Positions 7,290 to 13,307 of a DNA stretch of 17,410 bases are shown here, piece after piece. How positions within the stretch are numbered: position 1 is the stretch's first letter; every line of letters begins with the position of its first letter. The position numbers and the translations under genes are program-made. A model generated the notes under the pieces. That model searched no databases, was not told the DNA's origin, and saw only the letters and a list, made by a program, of their open reading frames with translations. The stretch covers positions 1 through 17,410 of the forward strand of contig DATHGT010000178.1 in the NCBI GenBank assembly GCA_035317605.1, given 5' to 3'. This DNA comes from DATHGT01 sp035317605. GTDB lineage: Bacteria; Methylomirabilota; Methylomirabilia; Rokubacteriales; CSP1-6.

Positions 7290-8065
7290 TCCGCCGCCCC
7301 GCAGAACTCGATCACGGCCGCCGCCACCGCCGCCGGCTCCTCGAGGTGGGGCACGTGGCCGGAGTGCGCGAACGTCTGAAGCCGCGCGTCCGGGATCTCC
7401 TTGCGCCACGCCTCCGCGCACACGAGCGGAGCCAGCCGGTCGTGCTCGCCCCACGCCAGCAGCGTGGGGGCGCCGATGCGGGCGAGCCGGCGTCGCAGTC
7501 GCGGATCGTAGAGATACGGGTTCCAGGCCACCCGCGCCATCGCCGCGTTCTGGCGATACAGCTCCACCAGCGTGTCGACCGACTGGTCCTTCGGCGCCAG
7601 CGCCATCGCCGCCTCGGGCCGGTGGAAGACCGTGGCCACGAGCTGCGGCAGGTCCATGCCGAAGATGAACGGGTAGATCCAGCCCTCGACCTTGATGCCG
7701 ACGGGATCGATGAGCACCAGCGAGGCGAGCCGGTGCGAGGCCATGACCGCGATCTCGGCCGCCATCCAGCCGCCGAGCGAGGCGCCCACGAGGTGCACGC
7801 GATCGAGACCCAGGGTGTCGAGCAGGTCGAGGTAGTGAAACGCGAGGTCGGAAATGTCCTCGATCCACTCCGCCGCGGGCGAGCCGCCGTGGCCAGGATG
7901 CGTGGGCGCGAGCACGTCGAAGCGTTGGGCCAGCGCCTCCTGGAACGACAGCCACCTGCCGCCCGCGCCGGCGCCGTGGAGAAACAGCAGCGGCGCTCCC
8001 TCGCCCGCTCGCTGAAGGCGGACGGGCGTTCCCCGCACCTCGAGCACGCTCGCGACCGGCGTCAC
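7286..8065 (-). CDS. Alpha/beta hydrolase
   Basis: A 259-residue alpha/beta-fold hydrolase with a complete triad: nucleophile S96 in GASLGG, D209 in GEHDRLAP and H237 in HSGHVPHLEEP. The oxyanion segment is HGAGAGG (30-36). Between residues 120 and 190 lies the cap region. Length and layout match carbon-carbon bond (meta-cleavage product) hydrolases and small esterases. I cannot choose between them. The frame runs on upstream without a good start, because that stretch is antisense to part of the solute-binding protein gene. GTG 8065 is the first plausible start and lies five bases after the upstream TGA. No Shine-Dalgarno sequence is visible, so translation probably depends on coupling. The stop overlaps the luciferase-like monooxygenase start by four bases, so the two proteins are likely made together. 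Confidence 0.9.
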   Translation of the reverse strand: MTPVASVLEVRGTPVRLQRAGEGAPLLFLHGAGAGGRWLSFQEALAQRFDVLAPTHPGHGGSPAAEWIEDISDLAFHYLDLLDTLGLDRVHLVGASLGGWMAAEIAVMASHRLASLVLIDPVGIKVEGWIYPFIFGMDLPQLVATVFHRPEAAMALAPKDQSVDTLVELYRQNAAMARVAWNPYLYDPRLRRRLARIGAPTLLAWGEHDRLAPLVCAEAWRKEIPDARLQTFAHSGHVPHLEEPAAVAAAVIEFCGAAE

Positions 8066-8070
8066 GACCG

Positions 8071-9699
8071 TCAGCGATCGAGCCAGGCGGCGACCAGGCG
8101 GCCGCCGTGGTCGGAGCCGACGTTGGGCCCGAAGTTCTTCACGTACGGCTCCCACGCGGCCACCGAGTTCACCGAGGGCGCGTACAGGTGATAGACCTGT
8201 TGCGCGCAGTAGCGCTGGATGTCGTAGAGCAGGTCGCGCCGCTTGCGGACGTCGAACACGCGGCGCTGCTGGCGGATCATCTCGGTGAGCTTGGGATCGT
8301 TGACGCCCGACGCGTTCAGGATCTGCCCGGGCATGTGGTAGTTGTACAGGTACAGATCGGGCACCGTCCACGCGCCGAAGAGCCCGCCCGCCATCCGCTC
8401 GAACTTGCCGAAGATCGTGCTGGAGATGTAGGCCCCATATTCCTTGAGCTTCAGCTCGGCCTCGATGCCCGCGTTCTTCCAGTTCCTGAGGCCGACCTGC
8501 ACGGCGTCGACGTAGTCGGGGCCGTAGCCCGGCGTGGTCTCCAGCGTGGTCTTGAACCCGTTGGGCAATCCGGCCTCGCGCAGCAGCCGCTTGGCCTCAG
8601 CCGCGTTGGTCTCGTACAGCCGCCGCGACTCCGGCGGCAGCTCGCTGATCGGCAGCGACCACTCCTTGAAGGCGGCGGGGACGGCGGGATTGGGCACGCC
8701 GTGGCCCTGCGACCACGCGTTGGTCTCGAGGATCTCCTTCCAGTTCGAGGCCTGGGCCAGCGCGCGCCGGACGCGCACGTCCTTGAACGGCTCCTGGTCG
8801 AGCTTCATCCAGGTGATGCCGCCGAACACGGTGAGGACGTCGCCGGTCTGGAGATTGGGCTTGCGCTGGCGGGCGAGGTCGAGGTCGATGCGGCGCACGA
8901 CGAATCCCGCCTCGGGTGCGAAGTCGTACTTACCGGAGAGCCAGCCGGCCAGCCGCGAGGACGGGTCCTCGTCGACGGTCAGCTCGACGCCGTCGGCGTA
9001 GGGCAGCCCGGGCATGAAGTAGTTCGGATTGCGCACGAACGTGAGCTTCACCGCCGGCTCGTAACGCTCCAGCATCCACGGGCCCGTTCCGATGCAGGCC
9101 TCCGGCCGCTTGAGGTCGCCGAACTTCTCCACGGCGTCGCGCGCGATGACCCACGTCGAGGTCGAGGCCAGCGCGTCGACGAACCACGCGTAGGGCTCCT
9201 TGAGCGTGAAGCGCACGGTGTGGCGGTCGACGGCGTCGATCCGGTCGATGGACTCCAGCGTGCCGCGGTTGGGATTGGCGCGCGTGGCGAGGAACCGCTC
9301 GTAGCTGTACTTGACGTCTTCCGCGGTCAGCTCGCGCCCGTTGAGCGGGGCCTTGGGATGCCAGCGGATGTTCTTGCGCAGGTGGAACACGTAGGTGGTG
9401 TCGTTGGGCTGGCTCCAGGACTCGGCCAGATCGCCCTCGACGGGCAGGGTGTTGGGGGCGACCGACGGGCCGGCCTTGATCTTCACCAGGCGGCTGTGCG
9501 TGAACGACAGCGCGCCCATGGTCTTGAACGACAGCGTGAGGTGCGGATCGAACCCGATCGGATCCTCGCCGCGCAGGCGGAACACGCCGCCCCGCTTGGG
9601 GGCCTGAGCGGTCGCCGGGCCGTGATCGAGCGCCAGGGCAGCGCCCGCCGCGGCGCCACCGAGCTTCAACAGTTCACGACGGCTGAGCGGGACGTCCAT
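8071..9699 (-). CDS. ABC transporter family 5 solute-binding protein with Tat signal
   Basis: A 542-residue periplasmic binding protein of the peptide/nickel (DppA/OppA, SBP_bac_5) family. The Tat signal has SRRELLK at 6-12, a hydrophobic stretch (GGAAAGAALAL) and likely cleavage after ATAQA (33). Family landmarks include DPIGFDPHLT, SWSQPNDTTYVFHLRKNIRW, LTAEDVKYSYERFL, IGTGPWMLERYEP and VRNPNYF, and later a KRLLREAGLPNGF segment. No permease or ATPase gene is in the window, so it either works with components encoded elsewhere or is an orphan binding protein. Ligands of this family are not limited to peptides, so none is assigned. ATG 9699 is preferred because GAGGAGG lies six bases upstream. 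The ATG at 9705 overlaps the preceding stop as ATGA but has the ribosome-binding site directly against it. Confidence 0.93.
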   Translation of the reverse strand: MDVPLSRRELLKLGGAAAGAALALDHGPATAQAPKRGGVFRLRGEDPIGFDPHLTLSFKTMGALSFTHSRLVKIKAGPSVAPNTLPVEGDLAESWSQPNDTTYVFHLRKNIRWHPKAPLNGRELTAEDVKYSYERFLATRANPNRGTLESIDRIDAVDRHTVRFTLKEPYAWFVDALASTSTWVIARDAVEKFGDLKRPEACIGTGPWMLERYEPAVKLTFVRNPNYFMPGLPYADGVELTVDEDPSSRLAGWLSGKYDFAPEAGFVVRRIDLDLARQRKPNLQTGDVLTVFGGITWMKLDQEPFKDVRVRRALAQASNWKEILETNAWSQGHGVPNPAVPAAFKEWSLPISELPPESRRLYETNAAEAKRLLREAGLPNGFKTTLETTPGYGPDYVDAVQVGLRNWKNAGIEAELKLKEYGAYISSTIFGKFERMAGGLFGAWTVPDLYLYNYHMPGQILNASGVNDPKLTEMIRQQRRVFDVRKRRDLLYDIQRYCAQQVYHLYAPSVNSVAAWEPYVKNFGPNVGSDHGGRLVAAWLDR

Positions 9700-9701
9700 C
9701 G

Positions 9702-10739
9702 TCATCCTCCTCGAAGTTCGTGCGGCCGCACCGTGTCCGGATTCGTGCCGGCTTCGACGGCCAGGTGATAGGCGAACAGCTGGAGCGGAACCACGGCGAG
9801 AATCGGCGACGCGAGCTCCGGCACCTCCGCGATCTCGATGGTCTCGGCGGCGAGCGCGCCCAGCTCGCGGTCGCCTTCTCCGACGATGGCCAGCACGGGC
9901 GTCCCCGCCTCGCGCGCCACGCGAGCGACGTCGAGCCCGCGTGCGTGCGACGGTCCGGGCGGCGCCACCAAGACCACGAGGTCGTCGGACGTCAACGCCG
10001 CGCCGGGGCCGTGGAGGAACTGCTCGCAGTCGAAGCCCGACGCGCTGGCGCCGCTCGTCTCGCTCAGCTTGAGCGCGCCCTCGAGCGCGGTCGCCGCGTT
10101 CGGCCCGCTCCCCACGAGCCAGTAGCGACGGCGGCCCGCGAAGCGCTTGGCCAGCTCCTCCCACGATTCCTGACCGAGCAGCAGCGCCAGCTGATCGGGC
10201 AGACCGTCCACGGCGCGGCGGAACGCGTCGTCGTGGCCGACCTCGGCGGCCAGCATCGCCAGCAACGCGAGCGCGCTCGTGTAGCTGACGGTGTGCGCGC
10301 GCGACGCTTCCGCCTCGACCGTGCGCAGCGTGAAGGCCGCGCCGGGCAGGTCAGGGGCGCTCTTGCCGGTGACGGCCACGCCCACGCCGTCCGCCGTCGC
10401 CAACCGCTCCATCGCCGCACGGGCCGGGGGGGCTTCGCCGCGATGGCTGACCACGATGCCACCGGTCCGCGCGGGAGCCGCCGGCCAGTAGCCGGTCAGC
10501 TCGAACGCGTGGATCGCGCGGGCACGATAGCCGAGGCCACCGACCTGCGCGAGCAACAGCTCGCCCACGAGGGCGGCGTGCCACGAGGTGCCCACGCCCG
10601 AGACCACGACGTGATCCATGGCGCGCAGGCGCTCGGCCGCTTGCGTGATCGCCTGCGCGTTGCCGCGCCCGACCAGGCGCAGCGCGCCCGGCTGGGCGTA
10701 GATCGCGTCGTGCATGTGGAACGGATGTTCGGAGCGCAT
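9702..10739 (-). CDS. SIS domain protein, GlmS/AgaS/FrlB-like isomerase or deglycase
   Basis: A 345-residue protein with two sugar-isomerase (SIS) domains, about 25-170 and 195-330, which bind phosphosugars. The N terminus (HPFHMHDAIYAQPGALR) resembles the start of the isomerase half of glucosamine-6-phosphate synthase. VVVSGVGTSWHAAL (44-57) and LVGSGPNAATALEGALKL (208-225) are the sugar-phosphate binding loops. EQFLHGPGAAL (239-249) carries the conserved Glu and His-Gly-Pro seen in GlmS, AgaS and FrlB. It has no N-terminal glutaminase domain, so it is not GlmS itself. An aminosugar isomerase/deaminase or fructosamine-phosphate deglycase role is possible. No Shine-Dalgarno sequence precedes ATG 10739; ATG 10715 (MHDAIYA) is an alternative. 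It follows the PLP-enzyme gene by ten bases and is followed within two bases by the binding protein gene. Confidence 0.88.
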   Translation of the reverse strand: MRSEHPFHMHDAIYAQPGALRLVGRGNAQAITQAAERLRAMDHVVVSGVGTSWHAALVGELLLAQVGGLGYRARAIHAFELTGYWPAAPARTGGIVVSHRGEAPPARAAMERLATADGVGVAVTGKSAPDLPGAAFTLRTVEAEASRAHTVSYTSALALLAMLAAEVGHDDAFRRAVDGLPDQLALLLGQESWEELAKRFAGRRRYWLVGSGPNAATALEGALKLSETSGASASGFDCEQFLHGPGAALTSDDLVVLVAPPGPSHARGLDVARVAREAGTPVLAIVGEGDRELGALAAETIEIAEVPELASPILAVVPLQLFAYHLAVEAGTNPDTVRPHELRGG

Positions 10740-10749
10740 CGGAGGGATT

Positions 10750-11868
10750 CTACGCCAGGGCCTGGGCCAGATCCTCCACGAGGTCGTCGGGGTGCTCGAG
10801 ACCGACCGACAATCGGAGCAGGTTCTGCGGCGTCTTCGTCCCCGGCTGCTCGATCGACGCGCGGTGCTCGATCAGGCTCTCGACACCGCCGAGGCTGGTG
10901 GCCCGCGTGATGATCCGCACCTTCGCGGCCACGGCCAGCGCCTCGTCGCGCCCGCCGCGGACCTGGAACGATAGCATGCCGCCGAACATCGTCATCTGCC
11001 GCCGGGCCACGTCGTGTCCGGGATGCTGACGCAGCCCCGGATAGTGCACGGCCTCCACGCGCGGGTGGCCGGCCAGGAACGTGGCGACGGCCAGCGCGTG
11101 CTCGGAGTGCGCGCGCACGCGGTAGGGCAGCGTCCGGATGCTCCGCCGGAGCAGCCAGCAGTCGAAGGGCGACGGCACCCCGCCCCCGTACACCTGCGTC
11201 CGGCGCACGTCCTCGAAGAAGCCCTCGCGCCGCTTGGCCACGATCGCGCCCCCGGTGACGTCGCTGTGGCCGCTCAGATACTTGGTCGTCGAGTGCATCA
11301 CCAGATCCGCACCCAACGCGAGTGGATTCTGGAGCACGGGCGTGGCGAACGTGTTGTCGCAGGCGCACAGCGCGCCGGCGTCATGGGCGATTCGCGCCGC
11401 CGCCGCGATGTCCGCGACCGCGAGCAGCGGATTCGACGGCGTCTCCACCCAGACGAGCCGGGTGCGCGGCGTCACCGCGCGCGCGATCGCCCCGGCGTCG
11501 GTCATGTCGACGAAGCTGACCTCGACGCCCCAGGGCATCATGATCTCGCGCAGGAGCCGGGCCGTGCCCTGATAGACGTCGGTCGGCGCGATCAGGTGAT
11601 CGCCCGGGGACAGCGCCTGGACGACCCCCATGACCGCCGCCGTCCCCGACGCAAACGCCGCCGCCGCCTCCCCGCCCTCGAGATCCGCCAGACAGCGCTC
11701 CAGCTCCTCGCGGTTGGGATTGCTATTCCGTCCGTACAGAAACCCGCGCGGATACCCGCCGTCCGCGTCCCGCTCGAACGTGACCGACAGCTGAATCCCC
11801 GGCGTCACCGCCCCCGTCCCCGGATCGATCCCACTCCCCGCATGCACCGCCCGCGTCTCCAGCCTCAT
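10750..11868 (-). CDS. PLP-dependent cystathionine gamma-synthase/lyase family enzyme
   Basis: A 372-residue Cys/Met metabolism PLP enzyme (fold type I). The Schiff-base lysine is K196 in STTKYLSGHSD, D171 pairs with the cofactor ring nitrogen in CDNTFATP, and phosphate and stacking residues are seen in YGRNSNPN (45-52), FASGTAAVM (72-80) and DVYQG (97-101). The C-terminal LLRLSVGLEHPDDL is the family's substrate-carboxylate-binding Arg region. The usual alternatives are cystathionine gamma-synthase, cystathionine gamma- or beta-lyase, O-acylhomoserine sulfhydrylase and methionine gamma-lyase. Sequence alone does not decide. The start is ATG 11868 because AGGAG lies just upstream; an in-frame GTG at 11892 would add eight residues. 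It heads a tightly packed minus-strand series, with the small 88-residue gene ending 33 bases upstream. Confidence 0.92.
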   Translation of the reverse strand: MRLETRAVHAGSGIDPGTGAVTPGIQLSVTFERDADGGYPRGFLYGRNSNPNREELERCLADLEGGEAAAAFASGTAAVMGVVQALSPGDHLIAPTDVYQGTARLLREIMMPWGVEVSFVDMTDAGAIARAVTPRTRLVWVETPSNPLLAVADIAAAARIAHDAGALCACDNTFATPVLQNPLALGADLVMHSTTKYLSGHSDVTGGAIVAKRREGFFEDVRRTQVYGGGVPSPFDCWLLRRSIRTLPYRVRAHSEHALAVATFLAGHPRVEAVHYPGLRQHPGHDVARRQMTMFGGMLSFQVRGGRDEALAVAAKVRIITRATSLGGVESLIEHRASIEQPGTKTPQNLLRLSVGLEHPDDLVEDLAQALA

Positions 11869-11901
11869 GGTCTCCTGGATTCCCCTGGTCACTTGACCGA
11901 A

Positions 11902-12168
11902 TCAGTCGCCGTTCACTTCGGGCGAGAGACCGCAACCGTCGATGTCATACTCATCGAAAACCAGCTCGGGCACCGCATAGGGTGGGCCGGTCAACCATGA
12001 AGCATCGCTCGTTATGTCCCGCGATGTCACCGTGCCGGCCGAGCTCGTGACCACCTCGTGAGGCTCGAGACAAATGCCGACGACCACTCGAGCGCCGACA
12101 TCGGTGCAGCGCCACCGACGACCGCCACACCAGAACTCCGTCCCGACTCGGAACTCCTCGTGTTTCAT
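11902..12168 (-). CDS. Uncharacterised 88-residue protein
   Basis: A small acidic-tailed protein whose family I cannot name, though I have the impression of similar short proteins near toxin-antitoxin-type genes. Visible stretches are FRVGTEFWCGGRRWRCTDVGARVVVGICL (aromatic and cysteine-rich, probably beta strands), LEPHEVV, then SWLTGPPYAVPELVFDEYDIDGCG. The GPPYAV...VFDEYD pattern looks like a conserved core. It has no signal peptide or membrane segment. The ATG at 12168 has no clear Shine-Dalgarno sequence. It lies 65 bases after the DUF4160 gene and 33 bases before the PLP-enzyme gene, so it could be transcribed with either. The surrounding DNA has visibly lower GC than the metabolic genes to the left. 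Confidence 0.65.
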   Translation of the reverse strand: MKHEEFRVGTEFWCGGRRWRCTDVGARVVVGICLEPHEVVTSSAGTVTSRDITSDASWLTGPPYAVPELVFDEYDIDGCGLSPEVNGD

Positions 12169-12233
12169 GGCTCAGAAGTCCGTACTCGGGCTTACCGGCA
12201 ACGACCGTGTTCTTGCCGACCGGCGGCCATGTT

Positions 12234-12494
12234 TCACGGAAGTGGTTCGATCTGGCCTGGCGGCAAGAGCTGTTTTGCCCTCTCCCAAGCGATGCGGAGT
12301 TCTCCTTGGTGCAGCGCGGCCCACTCTGTCACCATCCCGAGCGCACGCGCCGGCAGCCTGCCGCTCATGATCGCCAACGTGGTGACATTGATCAGCACTT
12401 CGTATTCGCCATACTCCGCGTGAAAATGTGGCGGGTTGTGGTCGTCGTAGAAGATCTTGATCACGAGCCCGTAAAAACGGCTGATCTCAGGCAT
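12234..12494 (-). CDS. DUF4160 domain-containing protein
   Basis: An 86-residue protein matching my recollection of the DUF4160 family. It starts MPEISRFYGLVIKIFYDDHN, contains the hallmark PPHFHAEYGEYEVLINV, then SGRLPARALGMVTEWAALHQGEL and a short C-terminal helix. DUF4160 proteins commonly sit beside DUF2442 proteins, as here. The pair has been suspected of being toxin-antitoxin-like, but I know of no settled biochemical function. ATG 12494 is chosen because it matches the family start and overlaps the DUF2442 stop by eight bases (ATGCCTGA), implying coupled translation. In-frame ATGs at 12503 and 12521 would lengthen the overlap and lack better ribosome-binding sites. Confidence 0.85.
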   Translation of the reverse strand: MPEISRFYGLVIKIFYDDHNPPHFHAEYGEYEVLINVTTLAIMSGRLPARALGMVTEWAALHQGELRIAWERAKQLLPPGQIEPLP

Positions 12495-12765
12495 CTGGGC
12501 CATCAGGCCCGGCGAAGACATCTTCTGGGCGCTTCCCGGTCAAGCGAAGATACAGGGCATCGGGGCAGAGGTCCAGGTTGCCCGGCCACTCGATCGAGCC
12601 GTGCGCACCGAGTTTCACCTGAGCGAAGACGGCTTCATCGTCCCAGGCAGCAAACACTCCTCGACCAGCAAGGTGGGAGAGATCAACCTCGCCCTCCGTG
12701 CCGTCCTGGTACCGCAGCCAGATGCGATAGCGTCCAGCCGGTCGCACTTCGATGGGCCGAACCAT
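12487..12765 (-). CDS. DUF2442 domain-containing protein
   Basis: A 92-residue protein of the DUF2442 family. Typical stretches are VRPAGRYRIWLRYQDGTEGEVDLS, GVFAAWDDEAVFAQVKLGAHGSIEWPGNLDLCPDALY, and the LRLTGKRPEDVF tail. ATG 12765 has a strong GAGGAGG eight to nine bases upstream, placed in the 13-base gap after the HicB-like reading frame. It is followed by DUF4160 with an eight-base overlap. The order hicB remnant, DUF2442, DUF4160 on one strand looks like a single transcription unit of toxin-antitoxin-type small genes. A damaged second copy of its C-terminal coding region lies 0.7 kb upstream at 13240-13290. Confidence 0.85.
   Translation of the reverse strand: MVRPIEVRPAGRYRIWLRYQDGTEGEVDLSHLAGRGVFAAWDDEAVFAQVKLGAHGSIEWPGNLDLCPDALYLRLTGKRPEDVFAGPDGPDA
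12531..12581. repeat. Direct repeat copy A (inside intact DUF2442 gene)
   Basis: Shares 42 of 51 bases with 13240-13290 in the same orientation, the first ten being identical on the plus strand (gcttcccggt). Mismatches often fall at third codon positions, as expected for two coding copies that diverged under selection before one decayed. Confidence 0.75.
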
Positions 12766-12778
12766 CGTACGTCCCTCC

Positions 12779-12995
12779 TCACACTCCGCCCCGGATCGTC
12801 GGCACGCCTACGAATTCTGACTCGAGCGTTGGCTCACCATCCTCCAGCAGCATCTCGACGACTTCTTGAAGATTTCGCCGAAGCCTATCGATGGTCTCGA
12901 CCTGACTGTGCGATCCCGACCACCCAGGCACATTATCAACGTATAAGCGCGTGCCGCGGGTCCCGCTCGACAACCATGCTGAAGATTCGCATCAT
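12779..12995 (-). pseudogene. HicB-like antitoxin gene broken by a frameshift
   Basis: Read on the minus strand from ATG 12995 (or 12992), the first frame gives MRIFSMVVERDPR and then shifts into a stop. The next frame continues with TRLYVDNVPGWSGSHSQVET, IDRLRRNLQEVVEMLLEDGE and PTLESEFVGVPTI, which is how many HicB/UPF0150-type antitoxins read. Removing one C near 12953 on the minus strand joins the halves as VERDPRTRLYVDNVPGW, a normal-looking HicB N terminus. The gene is thus either a recent pseudogene or an assembly or sequencing error. No partner HicA toxin is visible on either side. The stop lies 13 bases before the DUF2442 start. The 64-codon downstream frame alone has only a TTG start. 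Confidence 0.72.
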
Positions 12996-13165
12996 CAACG
13001 CCCCTTCTTCCCAGCATGCCACCATTGATGTGACGCTGCTGGTGGGCCGCCTTCATCGATCGAGGTTGCCGCTCCTTCGAGTATTGCCAAAGAGACGATC
13101 GATCGTACGCATCGACAAACCAGTGCGATCCCAGACGCCACGAACAACAGATGTGTACTCCCACC

Positions 13166-13304
13166 CTAGCGCGAAGTCGTATACCGGCACCCGGCACTGA
13201 TCAAAGAGCCCTGAAATCGCGGAAGTCCCTCCTCCGCCCGCTTCCCGGTCAAACGGAGGTACAGCGTATCTCGGCACAGGTCCAGCTTGCGGAAGCGTCT
13301 CGAC
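13166..13304 (-). pseudogene. Truncated second copy of a DUF2442 gene (C-terminal fragment)
   Basis: Reading the minus strand gives RKLDLCRDTLYLRLTGKRAE, followed by an unrelated tail that ends at a TAG (13166-13168). This matches LDLCPDALYLRLTGKRPE in the intact DUF2442 protein next door. The DNA matches too: 13240-13290 against 12531-12581, 42 of 51 bases identical by hand count. The N-terminal three quarters are missing, and the fragment begins right after the stop of the large DUF3422-like gene (13308-13310). It appears to be a decayed paralogue cut by a rearrangement at about 13300. Confidence 0.68.
13240..13290. repeat. Direct repeat copy B (DUF2442 remnant)
   Basis: Partner of 12531-12581, about 0.7 kb away in the same orientation. 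The shared segment encodes LDLCxDxLYLRLTGKR in both copies. The level of divergence suggests two related small genes in tandem rather than a very recent duplication. Confidence 0.75.
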
Positions 13305-13307
13305 CTC

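Larger units (their letters stand above)
12996..13307 (-). other. Stretch without an intact gene, lower GC, containing decayed sequence
   Basis: About 310 bases between the HicB-like remnant and the stop of the large DUF3422-like gene. Short frames are open on both strands, but none has a recognisable product or ribosome-binding site. The only identifiable content is the damaged DUF2442 copy at its right end. I see nothing convincing in 12996-13165, and no HicA-like, transposase-like or tRNA-like sequence. Confidence 0.6.

Noticed and set aside
8107..9768. A 553-codon plus-strand frame opposite the solute-binding protein
   Set aside because: It is antisense to a clear SBP_bac_5 gene with a Tat signal. 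The translated product has no recognisable family features.
12998..13200. Search for a HicA toxin or transposase remnant beside the HicB-like fragment
   Set aside because: No frame on either strand shows the short basic HicA fold signature (GSH and a catalytic His) or transposase motifs.
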